NCBI GenBank assembly: GCA_900555015.1
Contig: USJL01000001.1
Location: 1-64,000 of the forward strand
From: an uncultured Oscillospiraceae bacterium
GTDB taxonomy: Bacteria; Bacillota; Clostridia; Oscillospirales; Acutalibacteraceae
Direction of reading: 5' to 3'
Length of the DNA stretch: 64,000 nt
Position numbers and translations under genes: made by a program. Numbering within the stretch: the stretch's first letter is position 1; the number at the start of each line of letters is the position of its first letter. The notes beneath the pieces are model-generated. The model did no database searches and was not told where the DNA came from. It saw nothing but the letters and a program-made list of their open reading frames with translations. Positions 15,880 through 24,476 of this stretch are shown here, piece after piece.

Positions 15880-16998
15880 ATGAAAAATCCTGTTTCTGCT
15901 TTGTATCCTTTTTTACAAAGAATGCGTTTTCTTAAATTCAATATTATGTTTAACAGATATAAAAGTTGCCCTATTGATGAAAAAAAGGTGCTTATGTTTA
16001 CTACATCAAGGGGTAAATTGGGCGGTAATTTGCTTGCCGTTAAAAATTATATTGAAAAAAACAAGTTGAATTTTAAAATAACTGTTTTTACAAGTGTTAA
16101 TATGCCTGATAAAAGTATTGTGGCTAAGGAAATGGCAACCGCAAAGTTTATTCTTGTTGATGATTTTGAACCGGTTGTTTATACTCTTAAATTGCGTGAT
16201 GGGCAGGAACTGATTCAGGTTTGGCACGCAATGGGCGCTTTTAAGAAATTCGGATACAGCAGAAGTACGGCAAAGAAAAATTCATTAACTCACAAAAATT
16301 ACACAAAGGCGATTGTTTCGTCAAACGAAATTGTTCCTATTTACGCACAGGCGTTCGGAATTGATGAAAGCAAAGTTTTTCCTGTAGGAACGCCAAGAAC
16401 AGATGTGCTTTTTGACGAGGAATATAAAACGAATACGGCTACACGCCTTTATGAAAATACGCCGTTGCTTATCGGTAAAAAGATTTGCTTGTTTGCTCCT
16501 ACATTCAGAGGTAATAATGTTAATGACGCTTATTATCCCTCGGAATTTTTAAATATAGAAGAATTTGTAAGTTCCTTGCCAAATGATTGGGCTGTTATTT
16601 TAAAATATCATCCGTTTATTAAAAATCCGCCTCAAATACCGGATTCTGTTAAAGACAGAGTTTTTGATTTGTCAAACGAACGTGATATAAATGATATTTT
16701 GTTTATAACGGATGTTCTTGTTACTGATTATTCTTCCGTAATATTTGAAAATGCCATTGTGGGCAATCCGTCTGTTTTGTATGCTCCGGATTTAGACGAT
16801 TACACCGGCGACAGAGGATTTTATTTTGATTATAGTGAATATGCTTGCGGTGCAGTTGTTAAGAATCAGCGTGATTTGGCAAATGCCGTTATAAATGCTC
16901 AAGACGAAATCGATAAAACAGCATTGTTTAAAAAGCGATTTGTTTCTTTGTGCGACGGCAATTCCTGCAAGCGATTTGTTGATGAAATATTAAAGTAA
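15880..16998 (+). CDS. CDP-glycerol glycerophosphotransferase family protein, second copy
   Basis: A 372-residue paralogue of the preceding gene, starting on the base after its stop codon with AAGGAAAG upstream. The same marks are present in order: VWHAMGAFKKFGYSRST, VGTPRTDVLF, LFAPTFRGN, ILKYHPFI, and TDYSSVIFENAIVGNPSVLYAPDLDDY with RGFYFDY. It lacks the hydrophobic N-terminus of the first copy, so it may rely on its partner for membrane location. The pair suggests synthesis of a polyol-phosphate surface polymer, but priming enzymes and the exporter permease are not in the window. Confidence 0.88.
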   Translation: MKNPVSALYPFLQRMRFLKFNIMFNRYKSCPIDEKKVLMFTTSRGKLGGNLLAVKNYIEKNKLNFKITVFTSVNMPDKSIVAKEMATAKFILVDDFEPVVYTLKLRDGQELIQVWHAMGAFKKFGYSRSTAKKNSLTHKNYTKAIVSSNEIVPIYAQAFGIDESKVFPVGTPRTDVLFDEEYKTNTATRLYENTPLLIGKKICLFAPTFRGNNVNDAYYPSEFLNIEEFVSSLPNDWAVILKYHPFIKNPPQIPDSVKDRVFDLSNERDINDILFITDVLVTDYSSVIFENAIVGNPSVLYAPDLDDYTGDRGFYFDYSEYACGAVVKNQRDLANAVINAQDEIDKTALFKKRFVSLCDGNSCKRFVDEILK

Positions 16999-17068
16999 GT
17001 GAAACATTATTTAATGTTAATTGTTGTGTTTTACGGTGCTTTTAAACTAAAAACAGTAAGGCGATAAA

Positions 17069-18256
17069 ATGAGTTACGATTTATCAAAAAAATACAAAAA
17101 TTTAAAACCCTCCGCAGTAAGGGAAATTCTTAAAGCTACAAGCCAACCGGGAATGATTGCTTTTGCCGGCGGCTCTCCTGCTGTTGAGGCGTTTCCCTGT
17201 GAAGAGGTAAAAAAGCTTTCGGCAGAGATTTTAAATGAAAATCCTGTTTCTGCACTTGTGTACGGCGTTTCCGAAGGTTATGAACCGCTGCGGGTTAATG
17301 TTAAAAATTGGCTTAAAAGGCGAGAAAATGTAGGCAGTGATGATGACGTCGTTATAATTACTTCCGGCGGAACACAGGTTATGGATATTGCCACAAGAAT
17401 TCTTACGGATGAGGGCGATACCGTTATTTGCGAGGACCCGTCATTTATAGGTTCTCTTAACTGCTTCAGGTCTCACGGTTGTAATCTTGTAGGCGTACCT
17501 ATTGATGCCGACGGTATGAATATTAACGCACTTGAACAGGCAGTAAAAGAAAATCCAAATGCAAAGTTTATTTATACAATTCCTAATTTTCAAAATCCCG
17601 GCGGCACAACATTAAGTCTTGAAAAACGCAAAAAAATGTATGAAATTGCAAAGAAAAACGGAATTGTTATTTTGGAAGACAATCCTTACGGCAATTTGCG
17701 TGTAAGCGGAAGCGATGTTCCTTCAATTAAAAGTATGGATACAGGGGGCATTGTAATTTACGCAGGCTCATTTTCTAAAATATTGGCACCCGGAATCCGT
17801 GTGGCATATGCCGTTGTTCCTAAAAAATATGCAGGTGCTTTTACAATCGGTAAACAGGTTTCCGACGTTCATACAGGTGTACTTAATCAAATGATTGTTT
17901 CAAAATGGTTTGACGAGTATGATGTTGACGCTCATATTGAAGAAATTAAAAAAATATATAAGCGTAAACTTGAACTTATGTGCAACAGCCTTGATGAATA
18001 TTGCGGCGATTTTATTACTTATGTAAAGCCCCAGGGCGGGCTGTTTGTTTGGGCAAAATTGCCTGAAAATGTTGTTATGATTGAATATGTAAATAAATTG
18101 CTTAAGCGTAATGTGGCGGTTGTTCCGGGCACTGCTTTTGCAGTTGACGATACAAAGCCTTGTAATTATGTAAGACTTAATTTTTCAACACCGACTGATG
18201 AAAACATTGTTGAAGGCGTTAAGATTATGGGCGAAATCGCAAAAGAATATATGTAA
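17069..18256 (+). CDS. PLP-dependent aminotransferase, class I/II (LysN/2-aminoadipate transaminase-like)
   Basis: A 395-residue fold-type I aminotransferase without the MocR-type DNA-binding domain. Seen: FAGGSPAVEAFP near the N-terminus, the YTIPNFQNPGGTTLS segment typical of the 2-aminoadipate/kynurenine aminotransferase group, PLP Asp/Tyr region LEDNPYGNLR, and the Lys motif AGSFSKILAPGIRVAY (Lys about 235). The C-terminal Arg that binds the substrate carboxylate is in NYVRLNFSTP. Amino-donor and acceptor range in this group is broad (lysine, branched-chain and aromatic substrates), so specificity is left open. It precedes trpS by 45 bases. Confidence 0.87.
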   Translation: MSYDLSKKYKNLKPSAVREILKATSQPGMIAFAGGSPAVEAFPCEEVKKLSAEILNENPVSALVYGVSEGYEPLRVNVKNWLKRRENVGSDDDVVIITSGGTQVMDIATRILTDEGDTVICEDPSFIGSLNCFRSHGCNLVGVPIDADGMNINALEQAVKENPNAKFIYTIPNFQNPGGTTLSLEKRKKMYEIAKKNGIVILEDNPYGNLRVSGSDVPSIKSMDTGGIVIYAGSFSKILAPGIRVAYAVVPKKYAGAFTIGKQVSDVHTGVLNQMIVSKWFDEYDVDAHIEEIKKIYKRKLELMCNSLDEYCGDFITYVKPQGGLFVWAKLPENVVMIEYVNKLLKRNVAVVPGTAFAVDDTKPCNYVRLNFSTPTDENIVEGVKIMGEIAKEYM

Positions 18257-18301
18257 ATTATTGTTGATTTTATTTTTAGCAAACGAAAGGTTAAGGTTAT
18301 T

Positions 18302-19309
18302 ATGGAAAGCAGTACAGAAAAGAAAAAAAGAAGTTTATCGTTAATTCAACCAACGTCAATTCCCACGTTGGGCAATTACTTGGGAGCAATGAAGGGATGG
18401 CCTGCTTTTCAGGATGAATTTGAAACTGTTTACGGTGTTGCCGATTTGCATTCAATTACCGTAAGGCAAGAACCTCAAAAATTAAGAAAGCAAACAAATG
18501 AATTATTTGCAATGCTTCTTGCCTTGGGTTTGGAACCTGAAAAAAGCATTTTGTTTATTCAATCTCAAGTTCCCACACATGCGCAGCTTGCGTGGATTTT
18601 AAATTGTTACACACAATTCGGCGAGTTAAGCAGAATGACTCAGTTTAAGGATAAATCCGCACAGCACAGTGATAACATTAATGCAGGCTTGTTTACATAC
18701 CCAAGCCTTATGGCGGCAGATATTTTGCTTTATCAGGCAGATATTGTGCCGGTAGGTGCCGACCAAAAACAGCATCTTGAAATTACAAGAGATATTGCAG
18801 AACGTTTTAACGGTATTTACGGCAATGTGTTTACAGTGCCGGAGGCTTATATTCCTAAAAGCGGCGCAAGAGTTATGAGTCTTGCAGACCCAACAAGAAA
18901 AATGAGTAAGTCAGACCCTAACCCTAAAGGAACCGTTTATTTAACAGACGAACCTAATGTGATTATGAAAAAGTTTAAATCTGCTGTTACAGACAGTGAA
19001 ATGAGCGTTCATTACGGCGAGGGAAAAGACGGCATTAATAATTTGATGACAATTTATTCTGCTGTTACCGGCGACAGCTTTGAAAAAATCGAGTCTGATT
19101 TTGCAGGCAAGGGTTATGGCGATTTTAAAGTTGCTGTAGGTGAAGCTGTTGTGGAAGAACTTAAACCTATTCAGGAAAAGTTTAACAGGTATTTGGCAGA
19201 TAAAACGTATCTTGCCGAATGTCAAAGAAACGGCGCAGAACTTGCAACCAGGGTTTCGCAACGCACTCTTAATAAGGTTATGAAAAAAGTTGGCTTTTTA
19301 ATGAAATAA
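18302..19309 (+). CDS. trpS: Tryptophanyl-tRNA synthetase
   Basis: A class Ic aminoacyl-tRNA synthetase of 335 residues, the normal bacterial size. The HIGH-like motif is in PTLGNYLGAM (about 22-31), the KMSKS loop is RKMSKSDPNP (about 200), and the tryptophan/ATP pocket shows ADILLYQADIVPVGADQKQHLE. AAAGGTTAAGG lies upstream of the ATG. Only 45 bases separate it from the preceding gene, leaving no room for a T-box leader; expression would come from an upstream promoter. A strong terminator follows. Confidence 0.97.
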   Translation: MESSTEKKKRSLSLIQPTSIPTLGNYLGAMKGWPAFQDEFETVYGVADLHSITVRQEPQKLRKQTNELFAMLLALGLEPEKSILFIQSQVPTHAQLAWILNCYTQFGELSRMTQFKDKSAQHSDNINAGLFTYPSLMAADILLYQADIVPVGADQKQHLEITRDIAERFNGIYGNVFTVPEAYIPKSGARVMSLADPTRKMSKSDPNPKGTVYLTDEPNVIMKKFKSAVTDSEMSVHYGEGKDGINNLMTIYSAVTGDSFEKIESDFAGKGYGDFKVAVGEAVVEELKPIQEKFNRYLADKTYLAECQRNGAELATRVSQRTLNKVMKKVGFLMK

Positions 19310-19322
19310 TTAAATATGAGAG

Positions 19323-19358
19323 GGATTAAGGCTTTTTTACCTTAATCCTTTTTTTGTT
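19323..19358 (+). terminator. Intrinsic terminator after trpS
   Basis: GGATTAAGG (19323-19331) pairs with CCTTAATCC (19340-19348), followed by eight or more Ts. Confidence 0.9.
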
Positions 19359-19388
19359 AAAAAATAAACAATAAATTTATATTACTTA

Positions 19389-19417
19389 TTGCTATAAATA
19401 TTGTTTTATGATATAAT
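19389..19417 (+). promoter_or_regulatory. Promoter for the SCP2/transketolase operon
   Basis: TTGCTA (19389-19394), a 17-base spacer and TATAAT (19412-19417). The leader is about 45 bases with a strong AAAGGAGG (19455-19462). This promoter, with terminators on both sides, makes 19389-24330 an isolated transcription unit. Confidence 0.78.
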
Positions 19418-19469
19418 AAATTTGTATATTAATACCAATTTTAATACGCAAACTAAAGGAGGAATTATT

Positions 19470-20234
19470 TTGAAAGAAGCAAAAGCAATGGCATATGTCA
19501 ATATGTACGGTGTTCTTGCAACTCTTGAGAATTTGTGCGAAATTGACAGCGAGGCAAAAGCTGTAATCGGTGAACTTAAAAAACCGGTTTCCCTTTGTTT
19601 TGATGTAACAAACGGACCTTGTTGTACTTTTCATTTTACAAAATCCGGTTGTAAAATGACCGAGGGCGCAGACGGTTGCACTTGTAAAATGAATTTTTCA
19701 AGTCCTGAAAAATTTAATAATCTTATTGACAACAGCAAACCGGGTATGCCGGTTAAAAATCCTGCCCAGGTTTTGGCATTCCTTTTAGGACCTTTTACCA
19801 AACTTACAAACAGGCTTACAAAACTTTTAATGCCTTCAGATGAAGACCTTAAGGACAGAAAGTTTTTTGAAGAATCAACTGTTTTAACTTTTTATACTAT
19901 TGCAGGCGCAATTTCCGCACTTGCGAATTCCGATTCAATTTCCATGCACACCGCCAAGGCAACTGTTGACGGCAAGATTTCTATGGGAATTAAAGATGTT
20001 TGCTATGCAACAATTAAAGTTAGAAATCATAAATTTACTACTGTAAAGGAAAAGGCTAAAGACCCTCGTGCCGTTATGGAATTTGCAAGTATTGACCTTG
20101 CAAACGGCTTGTTTAACGGCACAGTTTCAACCATTGCGGAACTTTGCAAAGGTAATATTTATATGGCAGGCATGATTTCAATGGTTGACAATCTTAACAG
20201 AATTTTAGACAGAGTTGCCGCTTATTTGGGTTAA
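19470..20234 (+). CDS. SCP2-like protein with two SCP2-type halves (first of pair)
   Basis: A 254-residue soluble protein with no signal peptide. The C-terminal half (about 150-250) follows the sterol-carrier-protein-2 pattern: a beta region ending in a charged strand (SMGIKDVCYATIKVRN), a middle helix (VMEFASIDLANGLFNGTVSTIAEL) and the closing GNIYMAGMISMVDNLNRIL. The N-terminal half (about 20-110) shows a similar layout with CTCKMNFSSPEKFNNLID. SCP2 folds bind lipids or hydrophobic ligands. I place the start at TTG 19470, seven bases after AAAGGAGG (19455-19462); ATG 19488 is an alternative. It is the first gene of the operon with the aminotransferase and split transketolase, and distantly resembles the last gene (23486-24280). 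Ligand unknown. Confidence 0.65.
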   Translation: MKEAKAMAYVNMYGVLATLENLCEIDSEAKAVIGELKKPVSLCFDVTNGPCCTFHFTKSGCKMTEGADGCTCKMNFSSPEKFNNLIDNSKPGMPVKNPAQVLAFLLGPFTKLTNRLTKLLMPSDEDLKDRKFFEESTVLTFYTIAGAISALANSDSISMHTAKATVDGKISMGIKDVCYATIKVRNHKFTTVKEKAKDPRAVMEFASIDLANGLFNGTVSTIAELCKGNIYMAGMISMVDNLNRILDRVAAYLG

Positions 20235-20248
20235 GGAGGATATGCATA

Positions 20249-21529
20249 ATGAGTAAATTTCCCGAATATAAACACGAAAAAAGCCAAGAATGGTTTAACC
20301 GAGCATTAGATGCAATTCCGTCCGGCGTTTACGGCCATTTAGGTCCAAGCGAGGGCTTGTTTTTGCCTATAACAAAATGGCCTTTAATGTCTCAAAAAGC
20401 AAAGGGTACTTATTTTTGGGATGTAGACGGCAATAAATATCTTGATTTAATGTGTGCATACGGTCCCAATGTTTTGGGTTATTGTGATGATGAAGTTGAC
20501 GCTGCCGCTATTGAACAGTTAAAAACAGGCAACTGCACAACTTCTCCTTCATATAAAATGGTTGAATGTGCAGAGCTTCTTAAGGATACCGTTGCAAGTG
20601 CAGACTGGGCATTCTTTATGAAAAACGGCTCAGATGCCACAACGTTTTCTGTTATGTGCGCCCGTGCTCATACCGGCAAAAAGAAAATGTTTTTCCTTGA
20701 AGGCTACTATCACGGTGATTTCCAGTGGGCTCAAAAAATTGACTATCCCGGAATTTTGCCTGAAGAAGTGCAAAACAACATTGTAGTTCCATGGTTTAAT
20801 TTAGAAGCTCTTCAGCAGGCTTATGACGAGTGCAACGGCGATGTTGCAGGTCTTATTGCACAGCCGTATGACCACGGTAATTTTAAAGATAATGAATGTG
20901 CCACCAAGGAATATTGGCAGGCAGTTCGCAAATTCTGTGATGAACACGGAATGGTTCTTATTTTTGATGATGTTCGCACCGGCTTTAGACTTGATATTGC
21001 AGGTTCAGACCATTATTACGGCATTAAGGCAGACCTTATTTGCTTTTGTAAAGCGCTTGCAAACGGTTATAATATGTCTGCTGTGTGCGGCGGTGAACAT
21101 ATGAAAGCTACTGCTTCATCCGTAACTTACACAGGTTCTTATTGGATGAGCGCAGAACCTTTTGCAGCTTGCCTTGCTTGTATTCCGAAAATGAAAAGGC
21201 TTGATACACCGACAATGTTCAGAAAAATCGGTACTCAGCTTACGGAAGGTTTTGTTGCAGCAGGTAAAGAACACGGTTTTAACCTTGTTGTTTCAGGCGA
21301 ACCGGCATTGTTCTATTTAAGAATTGCAAATGATGACAGCCTTATGCTTCATCAAGAATGGATTGCCGAATGTGTTTCAAGAGGACTTTTCCTTGCATCA
21401 CATCACAACCATTTTATTAATGCAGCAATTACGGATGAAGATGTTAAACTTGCCATTGATATTGCCGAAGATGCTTTCGGCGTTGTTCAGGCAAATCATC
21501 CGGAACTTGATTTATCACCGATAAAATAA
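20249..21529 (+). CDS. Class-III PLP aminotransferase, glutamate-1-semialdehyde aminomutase-like
   Basis: A 426-residue fold-type I enzyme of the class-III group. Visible features: the N-terminal GTYFWDVDGNKYLDL, MKNGSDATTFSVMCAR (phosphate-binding NGSDA type), EGYYHGDFQW, the PLP Asp in IFDDVRTGFR (about 240) and the Schiff-base Lys in CFCKALANGY (about 268). GSA aminomutases usually read DEV at the DDV position. No other haem-pathway gene is near, so I do not call it hemL. AAGGAGG lies 14 bases before the ATG. In this operon it may aminate a ketose or aldehyde made by the split transketolase; that is inference. Confidence 0.85.
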   Translation: MSKFPEYKHEKSQEWFNRALDAIPSGVYGHLGPSEGLFLPITKWPLMSQKAKGTYFWDVDGNKYLDLMCAYGPNVLGYCDDEVDAAAIEQLKTGNCTTSPSYKMVECAELLKDTVASADWAFFMKNGSDATTFSVMCARAHTGKKKMFFLEGYYHGDFQWAQKIDYPGILPEEVQNNIVVPWFNLEALQQAYDECNGDVAGLIAQPYDHGNFKDNECATKEYWQAVRKFCDEHGMVLIFDDVRTGFRLDIAGSDHYYGIKADLICFCKALANGYNMSAVCGGEHMKATASSVTYTGSYWMSAEPFAACLACIPKMKRLDTPTMFRKIGTQLTEGFVAAGKEHGFNLVVSGEPALFYLRIANDDSLMLHQEWIAECVSRGLFLASHHNHFINAAITDEDVKLAIDIAEDAFGVVQANHPELDLSPIK

Positions 21530-21548
21530 TTTTTTAGGGGGAAATTTT

Positions 21549-22442
21549 ATGCCAGCAAATTATAAGCCGTTTGATAAAGAAGAATGGCTTCGCCTTGAAA
21601 AAAAGGCGGATGAATTAAGACGTCTTACGGTTAACACAACCGTATGGGGCGGCTCGGGTCATATCGGCGGCGCTTTAAGCGCAATGGATGCTATGACAAT
21701 TTTATATCACCGTTTTATGAAACTTGATGTTAATAATCCCGATATGGAAGACAGAGACAGATTTGTTCTTTCAAAAGGTCATGCCGCTGTCGGCTATGGA
21801 CCTGTTATCTGCGATTACGGTTTTATGGACGTTGAGGGGTTACATAATTTTAATTTAACAGGCTCACTTTTCGGTATGCACCTGGATTGTAATAAAATTA
21901 AAGGTGTAGACTGTTCCAGCGGTTCATTGGGTCACGGTTTATCTCTTGCTTGCGGATTTGCTCTTGCCGGCAGAGTTAACGGTATTGATTATATGAATTA
22001 TGTTCTTACAGGTGACGGTGAACTTAACGAGGGTTCAAACTGGGAAGCAGCACAAACAGCAGCTCAGTTTAAACTTTCAAATGTTGTTGTTCTTGTTGAT
22101 AATAACAAATGTATGATTGACGGCAGAGTTGATGACGAAATGAAAGTTGAACCTCTTGATAAAAAGTTTGAATCTTTCGGATTTGAAGTTGAACGTGTTG
22201 ACGGTCAAAATATGAAAGAACTTAATAACGCTATTGAAAATGCCATTAATAATCATAAAAACGGCGGCACAAAACCGTATGCAATTATTATGGATACTTT
22301 TAAGGGCGCAGGAATAGACTTTATGGAAGATGATTATCATTGGCATTACGGTGCTCTTGATGATGAAAAAACAAAGAAATGCTTTGAAAGTCTTGATAAA
22401 TATTATGCAAAACGTGTTGAACGTGCAGAAAAGGAGGCGTAA
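21549..22442 (+). CDS. Transketolase, N-terminal subunit
   Basis: A 297-residue half-transketolase carrying the pyrophosphate-binding domain for thiamine diphosphate. Key elements: SGHIGGALSAMDAM, LSKGHAAVGYGPV, the second substrate His region SSGSLGHGLSLACGFA, and the TPP motif TGDGELNEGSNWEA ending in VDNN. Split transketolases work as an N/C heterotetramer and occur both in sugar-phosphate metabolism and in specialised pathways. AGGGGGAAA precedes the ATG. The partner gene starts four bases after its stop. Confidence 0.9.
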   Translation: MPANYKPFDKEEWLRLEKKADELRRLTVNTTVWGGSGHIGGALSAMDAMTILYHRFMKLDVNNPDMEDRDRFVLSKGHAAVGYGPVICDYGFMDVEGLHNFNLTGSLFGMHLDCNKIKGVDCSSGSLGHGLSLACGFALAGRVNGIDYMNYVLTGDGELNEGSNWEAAQTAAQFKLSNVVVLVDNNKCMIDGRVDDEMKVEPLDKKFESFGFEVERVDGQNMKELNNAIENAINNHKNGGTKPYAIIMDTFKGAGIDFMEDDYHWHYGALDDEKTKKCFESLDKYYAKRVERAEKEA

Positions 22443-22445
22443 GCA

Positions 22446-23459
22446 ATGGCAAGCGGAATGACTTATACAATGACAGAAACTACTCAGCTTTCAACGGCAG
22501 AGTATTACGGCAAGGCTTTGTGCGAATTAGGCGAAGAGCATAAAAACGTTGTTGCTTTAACAGCCGACCTTGCAAAATCCACAAAAATCGGTATGTTCGG
22601 TGAAAAATTTCCTGAAAGGTTTTTCAATGTAGGTATTGCAGAACAAAATATGTTCGGTGTTGCCGCAGGTATGGCTAAAAACGGACTTATTCCTTTTGCG
22701 TCAACCTTTGCAATTTTTGCTTCTGCCCGTTCGTTAGACCAGGTACATACTGATATTTGTTATCAAAATGTTCCTGTTAAAATTATTGCAACTCATGCAG
22801 GCACATCTTTCGGTCAGGCAGGTTCAACTCACCACAGCCTTATTGATATGGCTTGCATGCGCAGTTTGCCGCATATGACGGTTATTTGCCCTTGTGACGG
22901 TGCCGAAACTTACCATGCAGTTAAAGCGGCTTATGATATTGACGGCCCTGTTTATATTCGTATTAACAGAGGTTTTGACCAAATTATTTATAAAAATCTT
23001 GAGGATTGCACATTTGAACCGGGTAAAGCAAAGGTAATGAATGAAGGAACCGACATAACTGTTATTGCTTGTGGTTCATGTGTTTATCAGGCAATGCAGG
23101 CAGCCCAAATGGCAGAGGCTGATGCAGGCATTAAGGTTAGAGTGCTTAATATGCATACCATTAAGCCTATTGATGAAGAAGCCGTTTTAAGTGCAATTAT
23201 GGACACAAGAAGAATTATTACGGCTGAAGACCATACCGTTATGGGCGGCTTGGGAAGTGCCGTTGCAGATGTTGTTGCAAAAAGCGGTAAAGCTTGCGCA
23301 TTTAAAATGCTTGGTCATCAGGATGAATTTTCAACAATCGGTTTGCATGAAGACCTTATGTCTCTTGCAAAAATTGATGCAAACGGTATTGCAGAGGCAA
23401 TAGCAGAGGTTATGCACCAAGATTTTGAAGAAGATGATGCGTGGGATGATGAATTCTAA
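22446..23459 (+). CDS. Transketolase, C-terminal subunit
   Basis: A 337-residue partner with the pyrimidine-binding and C-terminal domains. The catalytic Glu that activates the TPP aminopyrimidine is in NVGIAEQNMFG; ATHAGTSFGQAGSTHHSLIDMA and RINRG are typical substrate-side segments, and the C-terminal domain (from about 190) is complete. AAGGAGG spans the stop of the N-subunit gene (22432-22438). Its Asp/Glu-rich end (EEDDAWDDEF) is unusual. Both halves keep their catalytic residues, so the pair should be active; the donor and acceptor sugars are unknown. Confidence 0.9.
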   Translation: MASGMTYTMTETTQLSTAEYYGKALCELGEEHKNVVALTADLAKSTKIGMFGEKFPERFFNVGIAEQNMFGVAAGMAKNGLIPFASTFAIFASARSLDQVHTDICYQNVPVKIIATHAGTSFGQAGSTHHSLIDMACMRSLPHMTVICPCDGAETYHAVKAAYDIDGPVYIRINRGFDQIIYKNLEDCTFEPGKAKVMNEGTDITVIACGSCVYQAMQAAQMAEADAGIKVRVLNMHTIKPIDEEAVLSAIMDTRRIITAEDHTVMGGLGSAVADVVAKSGKACAFKMLGHQDEFSTIGLHEDLMSLAKIDANGIAEAIAEVMHQDFEEDDAWDDEF

Positions 23460-23485
23460 ACTTTTCGGGAAAGGAATGTATTTTT

Positions 23486-24280
23486 ATGGCAAGTGATGTA
23501 ACACGCTATACAAATAAAGTGTTTATGGCAGGGGCACTGCCGCTTTTAAAAACTATTGCTACCGATGTTCCCGAATTGGCGAAAAAATTTGAGGGCGTTA
23601 ATGCTGTTTATCAAGTATCGGCAATGGCAAATGCCCAAGATAAGGAGGCTGTTCATTTTATTGTTGAAAACGGTGAATGGTCTTGTAAATTAGGCGAATA
23701 TTTCGGTCAAAAGAAAATTGATGCCGAGTTGGAATTTTCATCTATGGAAAAAATGAATGAGTTTTTTAAAGGTAAAATGACTTCTCTTCCAAAAATGAAA
23801 ATCAAATCGTTCCCGAAATTTGTTAAATTTATGGCTGTTTTGCTTAAAATGAGCAGCCTTTTGGGAATTAAGGAACCGCCTGAAGATGAACAGCTTTGCC
23901 TTTTGCTTTGCAAGTTGTATTTTTATCTTCTTTCAAGCGGTATAAGTCAACTTAACAAAATGGGCCATCCCGATATTCATGAGTGGACTTTAAAAAGCCC
24001 GGACCGTGTTTATCAGTGGGCTGTTGAAGGTCATCCGGAATGTACAGCTTATTTAAGAATCAAAGCCGGTAAATCACGTGCCGGCAGAGGCGAATATAAG
24101 CGTTCAAAGCCGTTTTTCTGCATGAAATTTGACACGGCACAGCATGCTTTAATGATTCTTTTGGGTACAGGCGATATGCTTCAAATGACTAAGGATAAAA
24201 TGCTTATTATGGAAGGCGCCCCTGAATTCGGCGCAATGATAGGCGATTATATGATGCTTGTAGGCGACTTGGCATCTTAA
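23486..24280 (+). CDS. SCP2-like protein (second of pair)
   Basis: A 264-residue soluble protein similar in length and layout to the first gene of the operon but only distantly similar in sequence. The N-terminal half contains IDAELEFSSMEKMNEFFKGK, the SCP2-like strand-helix unit also seen in the first protein; the C-terminal half contains FDTAQHALMILLGTGDMLQM and a closing MLIMEGAPEFGAMIGDYM, again SCP2-like. Together the two proteins bracket the three enzyme genes, suggesting a lipid- or hydrophobic-ligand-binding pair, possibly a heterodimer. The assignment rests on pattern recognition and should be checked with profile searches. A terminator follows at once. Confidence 0.6.
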   Translation: MASDVTRYTNKVFMAGALPLLKTIATDVPELAKKFEGVNAVYQVSAMANAQDKEAVHFIVENGEWSCKLGEYFGQKKIDAELEFSSMEKMNEFFKGKMTSLPKMKIKSFPKFVKFMAVLLKMSSLLGIKEPPEDEQLCLLLCKLYFYLLSSGISQLNKMGHPDIHEWTLKSPDRVYQWAVEGHPECTAYLRIKAGKSRAGRGEYKRSKPFFCMKFDTAQHALMILLGTGDMLQMTKDKMLIMEGAPEFGAMIGDYMMLVGDLAS

Positions 24281-24290
24281 ATAATGTGTA

Positions 24291-24330
24291 AAAACATCCT
24301 CATTACTCATTATGAGGATGTTTTTTCTTT
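24291..24330 (+). terminator. Intrinsic terminator of the SCP2/transketolase operon
   Basis: AAAACATCCTCAT (24291-24303) pairs with ATGAGGATGTTTT (24312-24324), followed by T-rich sequence. Confidence 0.9.
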
Positions 24331-24345
24331 TGTTTTCATATGCTA

Positions 24346-24389
24346 TTGAAAATATTTTAATAGTTGATATAATATAAGTATGGTATAAT
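24346..24389 (+). promoter_or_regulatory. Two overlapping promoters for pyk
   Basis: Promoter 1: TTGAAA (24346-24351), 16-base spacer, TATAAT (24368-24373). Promoter 2: an extended -10, TGG plus TATAAT (24381-24389). Both point to pyk. Confidence 0.65.
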
Positions 24390-24476
24390 GCCGGAAAATT
24401 TTTGTTTTTATTTAAAAGCAATGCATTTGCGGTTTATGTGTATCTTTTTGGGCATTATATTCGGAGGTGTAATATT

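Noticed and set aside
18257..18301. T-box leader before trpS (and before leuS at 45319-45320)
   Set aside because: Only 45 and 2 bases separate these genes from their neighbours, far too little for a T-box.
20249..21529. hemL (true glutamate-1-semialdehyde aminomutase)
   Set aside because: No haem gene nearby, divergence around the PLP Asp and Lys motifs, and operon context with transketolase halves.
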